Assembly (NCBI RefSeq): GCF_934202235.1
Contig: NZ_CAKPXS010000015.1
Coordinates: 1 to 31,125 of the forward strand
Source of the DNA: an uncultured Limosilactobacillus sp.
GTDB taxonomy: Bacteria; Bacillota; Bacilli; Lactobacillales; Lactobacillaceae
Length of the DNA: 31,125 nt
Reading direction: 5' to 3'
Position numbers and translations under genes: made by a program. This document shows positions 16,719 to 24,265 of the stretch, piece after piece (within the stretch, counting starts at the first letter, position 1; the number at the start of each line of letters is the position of its first letter). Under the pieces are notes generated by a model. That model did no database searches and was not told the DNA's origin. It saw only the letters and a program-made list of their open reading frames with translations.

Positions 16719-17963
16719 TTAATTGTTAGCTGGCGGTTTCGGTTGACCATCCTCGCCATCGTCGTGGTCGCTGGACAAGTCTAACAGTGGATCACCAGTG
16801 AGGGTGTCACCACCCGCTTCACTCGGTAATTCGTTAGTCCACACCTCGGTGTCATCAACCTGATTTTGCAGCTTATCCGCTGACTCCAATCCCGTCACCC
16901 ACACAAAGCCGGCGAGGGCTAGCGGGTCTGTAACCCGTTTATCATTGAAGAAGAACTGGAACTGCCAGTTATCCTTGAGCAGCCACTGGCGGTAAACCGC
17001 CTCGCGCTGTGCTTGGCGCACCACCATCATCAGCCCCGGCTGGGTAATTGCTGGTTGACGCAACGGCCGGCCCACCACTGCCCGGAGAAACTGTTCTTCC
17101 TGGCTGATCGTAGCCGTGTTATCAAAGACATTCCCAATGACCGACAGTGCTGGCTGAACTCCCTTGACATAAAGGTTGCCATTACCCGTAGCGTAGAAAT
17201 TAACGGTAAAGACACCACGATACTGCAGGTTTTGCGCAACATTATTAGTGATGCGCTTCATTTCACTCATCATGTCATCTGGAACAGCAGCCGGAGTTTT
17301 CACTTCCACTAACTTGCGGTGCTCATCTAAGACCAGCTCTGTCAGCGGGAAAAGCTTGGTGTCTTGGCCGTTCGTTGCTGCCACCATCGTATATTCATTG
17401 GTGTGGTCAATCCACGACTCCAACAGGTACGTCCCGGTGTCGATAAAATCAGCAGCCCGTGAAATGTCTGTTTGCCGTTCAATCCGCATTGACTTTTCGC
17501 CCAGTCCCCGTTGAATAGGCTTAAGTAATGCTGGATAACCGATCGCATCAATCGACTGGTAAACGTCATCCAGGCTAATAACTGTGACGTATGGGGCAAC
17601 ATTGACGTTCAGTTGGTCGAGAAAAGCCCGCTCCATCAGCCGGTCCTGACAGATTTCCAGGGCATTAGCGCCCTGAGGGACACTCGTAAACTTCGCTAGG
17701 TACTCTAAGACGACCGCATCGACGGTTGCCGTCGGGTAAAGGATCACGTCACACGACATCGCAAATTCCTTGAGACTATCCTTGGCCCGGTAGTTGGCCA
17801 CCATTGTCAGGTCAGCAGCACGAGTAATCTCTGGCATGGCGTGGTCAACGTAGACCGCCACCCGATAACCAGCATGTTTGATTGCCGCAATCAGTTCACT
17901 ACCGTTGTGTCCCAGGCCGATGAGCCCAATTGTTTTTCCCGGATAAAGCGGTTCGTTTGCCAT
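16719..17963 (-). CDS. PurK-like ATP-grasp protein, active-site motifs altered
   Basis: The 414-residue protein has the PurK layout: an N-terminal Rossmann-like part (TIGLIGLGHNGSELIAAIKH), an ATP-grasp centre (GYPALLKPIQRGLGEKSM near 143-160, YLLESWIDH) and a C-terminal part. Genuine PurK (N5-carboxyaminoimidazole ribonucleotide synthetase) has a GGYDGRG-type loop and an ending motif like NELAPRxHNSGH. Here these places read QRGLGEKS and VKGVQPALSVIG (about 266-277), so the usual metal-binding and substrate residues are missing. The last 30 residues are acidic and Pro-rich. The ATG at 17961-17963, 10 bases after GGAGG, is preferred over a TTG at 17970-17972. It follows xpt by 5 bases, so a role near purine metabolism is possible, but carboxyaminoimidazole ribonucleotide synthesis should not be assumed. 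Confidence 0.8.
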   Translation of the reverse strand: MANEPLYPGKTIGLIGLGHNGSELIAAIKHAGYRVAVYVDHAMPEITRAADLTMVANYRAKDSLKEFAMSCDVILYPTATVDAVVLEYLAKFTSVPQGANALEICQDRLMERAFLDQLNVNVAPYVTVISLDDVYQSIDAIGYPALLKPIQRGLGEKSMRIERQTDISRAADFIDTGTYLLESWIDHTNEYTMVAATNGQDTKLFPLTELVLDEHRKLVEVKTPAAVPDDMMSEMKRITNNVAQNLQYRGVFTVNFYATGNGNLYVKGVQPALSVIGNVFDNTATISQEEQFLRAVVGRPLRQPAITQPGLMMVVRQAQREAVYRQWLLKDNWQFQFFFNDKRVTDPLALAGFVWVTGLESADKLQNQVDDTEVWTNELPSEAGGDTLTGDPLLDLSSDHDDGEDGQPKPPANN

Positions 17964-17968
17964 TGTTA

Positions 17969-18544
17969 TCAATCCTCCACAAAACTAACTTGCCCGTCAG
18001 CCAGCGACTTAATCTTCGCCAGCGATTCCACGCGCAACCCTTGTTCACGTAATTTCTTACCACCAGGCTGGAAACTCTTTTCAATTACTATCCCCACGCC
18101 GACAACGTGTACTCCCGCCTGCTGAGCAATTTCCAACATTCCGTTGACTGCCTGGCCGTTAGCCATAAAGTCATCAATCAGCAAAACGTGTTCCCCAGGG
18201 GTGACGTATTTCTTGGAAATCGAAATATTATTGGTCGTTTGCTTAGTGTAAGAGTAAGCTTTCGCGGTGTACATATCATGCTTGAGCGTCAAACTCTGGT
18301 GTTTCCGGGCAAAAATCATTGGGACGCCAAGGGCCAAAGACGTCATTAAAGCTGGCGCAATCCCGGATGATTCGACCGTCCACACGTGGTCAATTTGTTC
18401 GCCCGCAAACCGTTTGGCGAATTCCTCACCAACGTGTTTCATCAACTGGGGATCTACCTGGTGATTCAAGAAGGCATCGACCTTCAAGACATCATGTGGT
18501 AAAACGGTCCCGTATTGTTTGATTTGATCAATTAATTCTTGCAT
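17969..18544 (-). CDS. xpt: Xanthine phosphoribosyltransferase
   Basis: Xpt salvages xanthine to XMP using PRPP. It is 191 residues long, as usual for the family. The PRPP-binding loop VLLIDDFMANGQA lies at about 120-132. The N-terminal MQELIDQIKQYGTVLPHDVLKVDAFLNHQ-type start and the VESSGIAPA segment agree with XPRTase. AAAGGAG just upstream overlaps the stop of the glucosaminidase gene. In many Firmicutes xpt is headed by a guanine riboswitch; here the upstream gene ends 11 bases away, so no such switch fits directly before xpt. Confidence 0.95.
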   Translation of the reverse strand: MQELIDQIKQYGTVLPHDVLKVDAFLNHQVDPQLMKHVGEEFAKRFAGEQIDHVWTVESSGIAPALMTSLALGVPMIFARKHQSLTLKHDMYTAKAYSYTKQTTNNISISKKYVTPGEHVLLIDDFMANGQAVNGMLEIAQQAGVHVVGVGIVIEKSFQPGGKKLREQGLRVESLAKIKSLADGQVSFVED

Positions 18545-18555
18545 GGTTTGCTCCT

Positions 18556-19176
18556 TTACTTGTCGTATTGGTCAAGGTGGTAAGTCTGGATAACGCTAAT
18601 TAACTTTTTTGCGTAGTCAGGGTCCGTTGCGTAACCAGCCTGCTGGAGGCCCCTGGCTGCCTGCTTGTAATCCTTCGCCTGGGTGACCTGCGAATAGTTC
18701 TGCTTGTTAGTATCAGTCCCGGTCAGCATCAGCTGGGTATGGTCCTTGATCGATGCATCCCAAGAATCGTAGACCTTAAAGCGGCCCTTAATCACGATCC
18801 ACTTGCCATCGACGTACTCCTTCGTCGACATTTCCTTGGAGTTGGGGCCTGTCCCCTTGATACCGAAAAGGTTGTGGTATTGTGAAGCCAGCTGACTGCT
18901 ACCCCAGTCAGATTCCAAAATTGCCTGGGCAATGGTAATCGACGACAAAACGTGGTAACGGTTCTGCATTGCCTGGGCTTCCGGGGCAACCTGCTTAATG
19001 AACAGTTTGCGTGCGTTATTGCGCTTTTCAATAATTTGCTGTTGTTGGTAACGCTGGTAGAGATGATGACCAACGTAGACCCCCACGAAGACAAGCAAAA
19101 CCACGACAATTAAGGCGGCCAACCTGCTACCCATCTGTTTCTTTTTGCGACTGCTGCGTTTGCGTTTTCTTGCCAC
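18556..19176 (-). CDS. Membrane-anchored glucosaminidase (GH73) cell-wall hydrolase
   Basis: The 206-residue protein has a strongly basic N-terminus (MARKRKRSSRKKKQ), one membrane segment at about 18-37, and then an extracellular N-acetylglucosaminidase domain of family GH73. The catalytic glutamate is probably E88 in AQAILESDWG. HNLFGIKG, the pattern Y-x-S-W-x-x-S-I-x-D-H and the closing AGYATDPDYAKKL are typical of the family. It should cleave peptidoglycan glycan strands. No LysM or SH3 wall-binding repeat is present, so anchoring relies on the membrane segment. The start is GTG at 19174-19176 after GAAGGAGG. It is the first gene of a unit with xpt and the PurK-like gene. Confidence 0.92.
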   Translation of the reverse strand: MARKRKRSSRKKKQMGSRLAALIVVVLLVFVGVYVGHHLYQRYQQQQIIEKRNNARKLFIKQVAPEAQAMQNRYHVLSSITIAQAILESDWGSSQLASQYHNLFGIKGTGPNSKEMSTKEYVDGKWIVIKGRFKVYDSWDASIKDHTQLMLTGTDTNKQNYSQVTQAKDYKQAARGLQQAGYATDPDYAKKLISVIQTYHLDQYDK

Positions 19177-19213
19177 GCGCCAGTGCCTCCTTCAATTTAT
19201 GCTTATTAGGTTT

Positions 19214-19243
19214 ATTTTACCGCAATTATTAAGGACGAAACAA
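19214..19243 (-). promoter_or_regulatory. Promoter of the glucosaminidase-xpt-PurK-like unit
   Basis: On the minus strand TTGTTT (19238-19243) and TAAAAT (19214-19219) are spaced by 18 bases. Both boxes are partial matches. The leader is about 30 bases, too short for a riboswitch. Confidence 0.5.
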
Positions 19244-19265
19244 GCATCCGTCTTTTCGCAACAAT

Positions 19266-19290
19266 AAAAACCGTGGTGGCTGGCCACGGT
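19266..19290 (-). terminator. Rho-independent terminator after the tautomerase gene
   Basis: A perfect 7-bp stem ACCGTGG/CCACGGT with a 7-base loop is followed by TTTTT on the minus strand. It starts 12 bases after the tautomerase stop. Confidence 0.85.
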
Positions 19291-19301
19291 CATTATTCGC
19301 C

Positions 19302-19496
19302 CTACTTGTCCTCCAGCTCACTGACCAGTTTGCCGCCCTTTGCCAAGCGGTTATGGGCTAACTCAGTCAGGACAATGTTGACTCGTTCTTCAGGCACATT
19401 GGCGTCCCGCGCAACATCACGAGTAACGTCTTCAACAATCTTCTTCAGCTGTTCTTCGCTCCGCCCTGCCAGCAGTTCAATGTGGATTAATGGCAT
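19302..19496 (-). CDS. 4-oxalocrotonate tautomerase family protein
   Basis: This is a small enzyme of 64 residues. After removal of Met the chain begins with Pro, the catalytic base of this family (MPLIHIELLAGRSEEQ), and an Arg follows at the expected place near residue 11. Homologues are keto-enol tautomerases that work as oligomers; the natural substrate in lactobacilli is unknown. A longer frame starts at a GTG at 19503-19505, but that would bury the proline. The ATG at 19494-19496, 8 bases after AAGGAG, is therefore chosen. It stands alone between its own promoter and terminator, divergent from galM. Confidence 0.92.
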   Translation of the reverse strand: MPLIHIELLAGRSEEQLKKIVEDVTRDVARDANVPEERVNIVLTELAHNRLAKGGKLVSELEDK

Positions 19497-19522
19497 TGCA
19501 ATCACTCCTTTAAAGTCGTTAA

Positions 19523-19560
19523 CAATGGTTGCAGTGATTATAGCATACTCCCAACCATTG
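19523..19560. promoter_or_regulatory. Inverted repeat around the tautomerase -10 box, candidate operator
   Basis: CAATGGTTG at 19523-19531 and CAACCATTG at 19552-19560 form a perfect 9-bp inverted repeat with a 20-base spacer. The -10 box lies in the spacer, and the outer arm touches the -35 box. Centre-to-centre distance is 29 bases, near three helical turns. A regulator binding both arms would cover the promoter. The regulator is not known. Confidence 0.4.
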
Positions 19561-19564
19561 ACAA
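19537..19564 (-). promoter_or_regulatory. Promoter of the tautomerase gene
   Basis: On the minus strand TTGTCA (19559-19564) and TATAAT (19537-19542) are spaced by 16 bases. The -10 box is also extended (TGCTATAAT). It is a strong promoter by sequence. Confidence 0.7.
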
Positions 19565-19593
19565 ACTAGCAACCAGCATTTTAGTCCCACCAA

Positions 19594-19650
19594 TTGGTAA
19601 CCCTTTCATTCTGTTATATAATAAGGATAAGTCAACAAGCTTGGAGGTTA
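19594..19650 (+). promoter_or_regulatory. Promoter and ribosome binding site of galM
   Basis: TTGGTA (19594-19599) and TATAAT (19617-19622) are spaced by 17 bases. GGAGG precedes the ATG at 19655-19657. Confidence 0.7.
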
Positions 19651-19654
19651 CATC

Positions 19655-20692
19655 ATGAAATTATCGACAGCAAATTTTGGGAAACTTGATGGTCGGCAGG
19701 TCACCAAGTACACCCTGACTAACAAACACGACGTCAGTATTAGTGTCCTGGACTATGGTGGCATTTGGCAGGCCTTTACGGTTCCCAGTGCTCACGGTCC
19801 GCTCAACCTCCTGTACGCTACTAATGATGTTCACACGTACGACGAAACGGCTTCCTTGAATGCTAGTCGAATTATTGGCCGGACGGCTGGCCGCCTTGCC
19901 AAGGGGCAATTTACGATTGATGGTCACCACTACCAGGTGGAGACCAACGAAAACGGCAATACCATCCATGGCGGCCCTAACGGTATCGGTGGCGTCATTT
20001 GGCACGTGGAACCGCTCGTTGGTGAACACCGCAGTCAGTTGGTGCTTACCTACACTGCTAGTCACGACATCGATAGCTACCCTGGCGACCTGGCAATGAC
20101 GACCATCTATACCCTGGACGATAATGATGCCGTCACCCTCGACTTTACCGCCCACAGTAGTGCACCAACCCTGTTCAACCCGACATGTCACACCTACTGG
20201 AACCTGTCTGATCACGATAACACGATCGAAAACCACCTCTTGCAAATTAACGGGGACCACCACCTGGAGTGTGATGATGAGAAGCTGCCGACAGGCCGCC
20301 TTTTGCCAGTCGATTCCACTAGTTTTGACTTTACCCGCTTAAGCCGGTTAGGTAATCATCTCCATTCGATGGAAAAAACTGCGGAAGGTGGCTTTGACGA
20401 CATCTGGCAAGTCACACCAAGCCGTGCCCGGATGGACTCACCCATTGCCACGCTGGAAGACGGGACGAGCCACCGCCGCGTTGACATTTACTCTGACCGT
20501 AACGGCTTGGTCATGTATACCGCCAATAACCTCCACATTCAAGGCTACAACCGTCCCGCCAACCAGTGGATGGCGCTTGCCCTCGAACCACAGACCCTTC
20601 CAGATACTCCCAACCATCCGGAATTCGGTGATGTCGTCGTTCGGCCCAACCAACCACGCCACTACCAGATTCGCTACGAATACCACGCCTGA
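19655..20692 (+). CDS. galM: Aldose 1-epimerase (galactose mutarotase)
   Basis: GalM interconverts the alpha and beta anomers of galactose and glucose, feeding the Leloir pathway. It has 345 residues, normal for the family. H105 (in GNTIHGGPNG) and H179 (in FNPTCHTYWNLS) are the catalytic histidines, and the glutamate in LALEPQTLPDTPNH near residue 315 is the base. RTAGRLAKGQF is another family signature. It is the only plus-strand gene of the window, has its own promoter, and is not with gal or lac genes here. It converges on rpsI through a shared terminator. Confidence 0.96.
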   Translation: MKLSTANFGKLDGRQVTKYTLTNKHDVSISVLDYGGIWQAFTVPSAHGPLNLLYATNDVHTYDETASLNASRIIGRTAGRLAKGQFTIDGHHYQVETNENGNTIHGGPNGIGGVIWHVEPLVGEHRSQLVLTYTASHDIDSYPGDLAMTTIYTLDDNDAVTLDFTAHSSAPTLFNPTCHTYWNLSDHDNTIENHLLQINGDHHLECDDEKLPTGRLLPVDSTSFDFTRLSRLGNHLHSMEKTAEGGFDDIWQVTPSRARMDSPIATLEDGTSHRRVDIYSDRNGLVMYTANNLHIQGYNRPANQWMALALEPQTLPDTPNHPEFGDVVVRPNQPRHYQIRYEYHA

Positions 20693-20709
20693 CCACCTAA
20701 CAAGAACGC

Positions 20710-20744
20710 AAAAAACCACCCGGCAATTTTGCCGAGTGGTTTTT
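20710..20744. terminator. Bidirectional terminator between galM and rpsI
   Basis: The stem AAAAACCACCCGGCAA with TTGCCGAGTGGTTTTT (one mismatch) carries a T run on either strand, so it can end both the galM transcript (+) and the rplM-rpsI transcript (-). Confidence 0.88.
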
Positions 20745-20798
20745 GTATTTGATGGAATTGGCAAAGTTGTCAATTGCCGCCTTAATCTGGTAACCAGA

Positions 20799-21194
20799 TT
20801 AACGCTTACTGAATTGACGAGCCTTCCGAGCCTTCCGCAGACCTGGCTTCTTCCGTTCCTTCATCCGAGGGTCACGGGTAAGCAGACCAGCCTTCTTCAG
20901 GGCATCACGGAAGTCAGGGTCAACCGCCAGCAGGGCACGGGCAATACCGTGACGAGCTGCGCCAGCTTGACCTGAGAAGCCGCCGCCATGAACGTTAACC
21001 AGAACGTCGTATTGACCGTCAGTCTGAGTAACGTTGAATGGTTGGTTAACGATCGCACGCAGACTAGCAAATGGAATGTAGTCTTCGATGGCCTTGCCGT
21101 TCATCGTGATCTTACCAGAACCTGGTACCAGACGTACCCGGGCAGTAGAATCCTTCCGACGACCAGTGCCGGTGTATTGTACTTGTTGAGCCAT
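20799..21194 (-). CDS. rpsI: 30S ribosomal protein S9
   Basis: This is S9 of the small subunit head, 131 residues. The start (QYTGTGRRKDSTARVRLVPG), the centre (GGGFSGQAGAARHGIARAL) and the basic tail ending KARKARQFSKR are unmistakable; the terminal Lys-Arg reaches the P-site tRNA. It lies 14 bases after rplM, the usual pair. Confidence 0.98.
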   Translation of the reverse strand: MAQQVQYTGTGRRKDSTARVRLVPGSGKITMNGKAIEDYIPFASLRAIVNQPFNVTQTDGQYDVLVNVHGGGFSGQAGAARHGIARALLAVDPDFRDALKKAGLLTRDPRMKERKKPGLRKARKARQFSKR

Positions 21195-21208
21195 ATTTTC
21201 CCCTCCTC

Positions 21209-21655
21209 TTAGATTAAGTTAGTAATGTCAAGCTTTTCAGGCTTTTGAGCTGCGTGGCTGTGGTCTTCCCCAGCGTAAACGTGCAGCTTCATCCCCATCT
21301 TGCGACCCAGCGGGGTGTGCGGCAGCATACCCTTAACTGAAGTTTCAATCAACTTAACAGGGTCGTTAGCCTTCAGGTCACCAGCAGTCCGGGTGTGCAT
21401 CCCACCTGGGTTGTTGCTAATGTGACGGTAGTACAGCTTTTGGCTTGACTTCTTACCAGTTAACTTAACTTCGGCAGCGTTGATAACAATAACAAAGTCA
21501 CCAGTATCAACGTGAGGGGTGTAAGTTGGCTTGTTCTTGCCGCGCAAAATAGCAGCAACAGTGGAAGCTAACCGACCCAGGGAAACATCCTTGGCGTCGA
21601 CAACGTACCACTTGCGATCAACTTCACCTGGTTTTGCCATGTATGTCGTTCTCAC
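21209..21655 (-). CDS. rplM: 50S ribosomal protein L13
   Basis: L13 of the large subunit. RTTYMAKPGEVDRKWYVVDA, LGRLAS, GDFVIVINA and GMLPHTPLGRKMGMKLHVYAG are family hallmarks. The frame can be opened upstream at a TTG, but that stretch contains the ribosome binding site GGAGG. The GTG at 21653-21655, 8 bases after it, gives the usual N-terminus and 148 residues. It has its own promoter and a leader structure directly upstream. Confidence 0.96.
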   Translation of the reverse strand: MRTTYMAKPGEVDRKWYVVDAKDVSLGRLASTVAAILRGKNKPTYTPHVDTGDFVIVINAAEVKLTGKKSSQKLYYRHISNNPGGMHTRTAGDLKANDPVKLIETSVKGMLPHTPLGRKMGMKLHVYAGEDHSHAAQKPEKLDITNLI

Positions 21656-21675
21656 GATTAGTTCCTCCAATTTTT

Positions 21676-21729
21676 GTGTTCTTTAACAACGTAATAAGAT
21701 TCCGGGGCTTATCAGTGGTCAAAGAATAC
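21676..21729 (-). ncRNA. L13-type ribosomal leader of rplM-rpsI
   Basis: The transcript upstream of rplM can fold into nested stems: GTATTCTTT (21721-21729) with AAAGAACAC (21676-21684, one mismatch), and inside it CTTAT/ATAAG pairing (21708-21712 with 21694-21698). Position and form agree with the L13 leader family known before rplM in Firmicutes, thought to be an autoregulatory site for L13. I recognise it by place and pairing, not by an alignment. Confidence 0.6.
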
Positions 21730-21737
21730 CGCCTATT

Positions 21738-21766
21738 AGTTTACCTGTTTTCTCCCTGGCCGTCAA
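21738..21766 (-). promoter_or_regulatory. Promoter of rplM-rpsI overlapping the end of truA
   Basis: On the minus strand TTGACG (21761-21766) and TAAACT (21738-21743) are spaced by 17 bases. The -10 box covers the truA stop codon. Transcription would start near 21731, just before the leader stem. Confidence 0.6.
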
Positions 21767-22526
21767 CACTTTGCTTCCCATAATCAACACTAACCAAGTA
21801 TAGTCCAGATGCTGGTGCTGTCATCCGTGCCTGTTCCCGGTCCTGGGCCGCCAGTACGCGCGGAACATCGTCGGCCGGGCGCTGGTTACTACCGATCTCA
21901 AGCAAAAAAGCAACCATAATTCGGACTTGGTTGTACAAGAAGCCATTGCCGGTAAACTCAAAGATTACTTCGCGGTCGTGCTGATCATAAAAGACGTGTG
22001 CTTTTTCCACCGTCCGGACATTGCTTTTGGCTTGGCTCCCCGAGGCCACAAAGCTCGTAAAATCATGCTGACCAACAAAGTCCTGAGCGGCGCGGTCCAT
22101 TTTAGCAACGTCAAGTGGGTACTTATAATGGGCCGTGTAGTTGCGTTTAAAGGGATCAACAAAATCTCCCTGCACCACCCGGTAACGGTAGGTTTTACGG
22201 TGCGCTGAAAAGCGGGCATGGAAGCTTGGTGAAACTTCCTCAGCCCGTTTTACCAGAATATCTCGCGGCAAGAGACTGTTGAGGGCTTTGCGCATGGAAT
22301 CACCGCTCAGGTGAAATGGGCAGTCAAAGTGAGCCACCTGGTTCAACGCGTGCACCCCGGCGTCAGTCCGTCCCGACCCGACCACGTTCAACGGTGGCTG
22401 GGGATGTTTAGCAATCTGATTAACAACATCTTTCAGGGTCTGCTCAACCGTCCTTTGGTGGGGTTGGATTTGGAACCCAGAAAAGTTAGTGCCATCATAG
22501 GCAAAGGTAATTTTATAACGATACAT
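21741..22526 (-). CDS. truA: tRNA pseudouridine(38-40) synthase
   Basis: TruA makes pseudouridine at positions 38, 39 and 40 of the tRNA anticodon arm. The catalytic aspartate is D55 in GSGRTDAGVHAL. YRYKITFAYDGTNFSGFQ at the start and GNGFLYNQVRIMV near the end are family motifs. The 261-residue length is usual. It follows ecfT by 52 bases in the conserved order rplQ-ecfA1-ecfA2-ecfT-truA-rplM-rpsI. Confidence 0.97.
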   Translation of the reverse strand: MYRYKITFAYDGTNFSGFQIQPHQRTVEQTLKDVVNQIAKHPQPPLNVVGSGRTDAGVHALNQVAHFDCPFHLSGDSMRKALNSLLPRDILVKRAEEVSPSFHARFSAHRKTYRYRVVQGDFVDPFKRNYTAHYKYPLDVAKMDRAAQDFVGQHDFTSFVASGSQAKSNVRTVEKAHVFYDQHDREVIFEFTGNGFLYNQVRIMVAFLLEIGSNQRPADDVPRVLAAQDREQARMTAPASGLYLVSVDYGKQSVDGQGENR

Positions 22527-22578
22527 TTTCTCTCCTACGATAAAACGACGACCACCACGGACCGCCCCTTTTTCTTCA

Positions 22579-23394
22579 TTACTTTCCCATGGTCGTTAAC
22601 GACCGGCATACCAGGAAAATCACGGTCACGGCAACCATCAACGCCACGGCAACCCAGTCACGCTTTTGCCACTCCAGGAGCCGGTACTTGGTCCGTTGCC
22701 CGTTCGGATCGTAATCGCGGGCGTCCATCGCCACTGCCAGCTCTTCTGCCCGCTGAAACGAAGCAACGAAGAGCGGGATCAAAACGGAGACAAATCTTTT
22801 GGCGCGCTTCCACAAGTTCCCTTCGTCAAAGTTGGCGCCCCGTGCCCGTTGAGCGTTCATAATCGTTTCAACCTCATCAAAGATTGTCGGGATAAAACGC
22901 ATGGCAATGGACAACATTAACGACACCTGCCCCACCGGAACGTGGAAGATTTTGAGTGGCTTCATAAGTGATTCCACAGCGTCAGCCAACTGCAGCGGCG
23001 GCGTAGCAACAGTCAGCACTGTCGACGCCAAGATTACCAGGGTAAAACGTGCAAAGACCATGCCAGCATCTGCAATCCCTCCACTTGTCAGGTGGAACGG
23101 TCCCCAGTGCCAATACGTCGCTCCACCAGAACTGAAGAGTAACTGGACGATCACCGTAAAGGCAATTACCCATGCCATGGGCTTCAAGCCGTGCCAGTAC
23201 ATGCGAAACGGTACCTTTGTGACAACAATCATCAGGGCGAGGATTAATGTTAGCCACAGGTTTTCCCCCAGGGTTTTCGCCAAAAACACCAGTACCACGT
23301 ACCAGCAGACCACCAGCAACTTTGCTCGCGGGTCGAGGCGATGAAACCGTGAATTGGTGGGAACGTACATCCCAAGCACTACCCGGTTATTCAT
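22579..23394 (-). CDS. ecfT: ECF transporter transmembrane component EcfT
   Basis: EcfT joins the two ATPases to exchangeable substrate-binding S components, so that one module serves several vitamins and other micronutrients. The 271-residue protein starts LGMYVPTNSRFHRLDPRAKL, the usual EcfT opening, and has about five or six membrane segments. The two coupling motifs are ARG at 184-186 (in NAQRARGANF) and ARD at 225-227; the second is a variant of Ala-Arg-Gly. Its ATG overlaps the end of ecfA2 by 8 bases. No S component is encoded next to it, as is normal for group II ECF systems. Confidence 0.96.
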   Translation of the reverse strand: MNNRVVLGMYVPTNSRFHRLDPRAKLLVVCWYVVLVFLAKTLGENLWLTLILALMIVVTKVPFRMYWHGLKPMAWVIAFTVIVQLLFSSGGATYWHWGPFHLTSGGIADAGMVFARFTLVILASTVLTVATPPLQLADAVESLMKPLKIFHVPVGQVSLMLSIAMRFIPTIFDEVETIMNAQRARGANFDEGNLWKRAKRFVSVLIPLFVASFQRAEELAVAMDARDYDPNGQRTKYRLLEWQKRDWVAVALMVAVTVIFLVCRSLTTMGK

Positions 23395-24265
23395 CCTGAT
23401 CGCGTCCTTTCAGTTGAGCTGCTAATTTGTCGGCCAGTTCGTCGATGGTTAATGGGACCGTTCCTGGCAAACGGACCCCGCCATCGCGCAAGGCATGGTC
23501 GAACACCACCGCCGTTGGCCACCGGAGTGCATTCTCAGCAAGTAGTTTCTTATCGGTAAATAATTGCCGTGGTTCACCCTGAAACGCCAACCGGCCATGG
23601 TTGATTACCACCACCTGATCAGCATAGGCCGCCACTTGTTCCATCTGGTGAGTCACCAGCAGAATTGTCGTCCCCTGACGGTGCAGGTGGTCGACCAATT
23701 CAAGCATCTGCATGGCCCCTTGTGAATCGAGGCCCGCCGTTGGCTCATCGAGAATCAGCAGTAGCGGCTTCATTGCTAATACTCCCGCAATGGCCACGCG
23801 CCTCATCTGGCCACCGGATAGGTCGAATGGTGATTGCTGATCAAATTCCTCACCCAGGCCGACTGCTTGTAATGCCTGCCGTGCGTTCTGCCGTGCCTCT
23901 GTCGGTGACTGGCCATTATTCAGCGGACCAAACATGACATCTTCAATTACCGTTTCAGCAAACAACTGTTTTTCCGGTAGTTGGAAAACAAACCCGGTAG
24001 TAGACCGTAACGCTGCTAACTGGCGACGACTGCTCGATGGTGTCACCGTCGCCCCGTTAACGGTCACCGTGCCCTCAGTGGGTCTCAGGAGGCCATCAAT
24101 CAACTGCATGATGGTCGACTTGCCACTCCCGGTATGGCCAACGACGGCCGTATATGACCCGCGTTTGATCCGCAATGACAAGTCAAATAGTGCCTGGTGG
24201 GCAAATGGTGTGCCAGCCTGGTAAGTAAAGCTAACATTCTTCAAGTTAACTGTGAACAAAGCCAT
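23387..24265 (-). CDS. ecfA2: ECF transporter ATPase EcfA2
   Basis: This is the second ATPase of the ECF module, 292 residues. Walker A GHTGSGKS lies at 43-50, the Q-loop segment FVFQLPEKQLF at 93-103 (its LPEKQLF form is typical of EcfA2), the signature LSGGQ at 149-153, Walker B LILDEPTAGLD at 170-180 and the switch histidine at H206. All catalytic elements are intact. The start lies inside the end of ecfA1 with a 25-base overlap, which suggests tight translational coupling and balanced amounts of the heterodimer. Confidence 0.96.
   Translation of the reverse strand: MALFTVNLKNVSFTYQAGTPFAHQALFDLSLRIKRGSYTAVVGHTGSGKSTIMQLIDGLLRPTEGTVTVNGATVTPSSSRRQLAALRSTTGFVFQLPEKQLFAETVIEDVMFGPLNNGQSPTEARQNARQALQAVGLGEEFDQQSPFDLSGGQMRRVAIAGVLAMKPLLLILDEPTAGLDSQGAMQMLELVDHLHRQGTTILLVTHQMEQVAAYADQVVVINHGRLAFQGEPRQLFTDKKLLAENALRWPTAVVFDHALRDGGVRLPGTVPLTIDELADKLAAQLKGRDQDE

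Noticed and set aside
17964..18555. Guanine riboswitch before xpt
   Set aside because: xpt follows the glucosaminidase gene by 11 bases and no riboswitch-like sequence was seen before the unit; its leader is only about 30 bases.
19661..20263. Long minus-strand frame opposite galM (200 codons)
   Set aside because: It is antisense to a complete galM with intact catalytic residues, and its sequence shows no recognisable domain or ribosome binding site.
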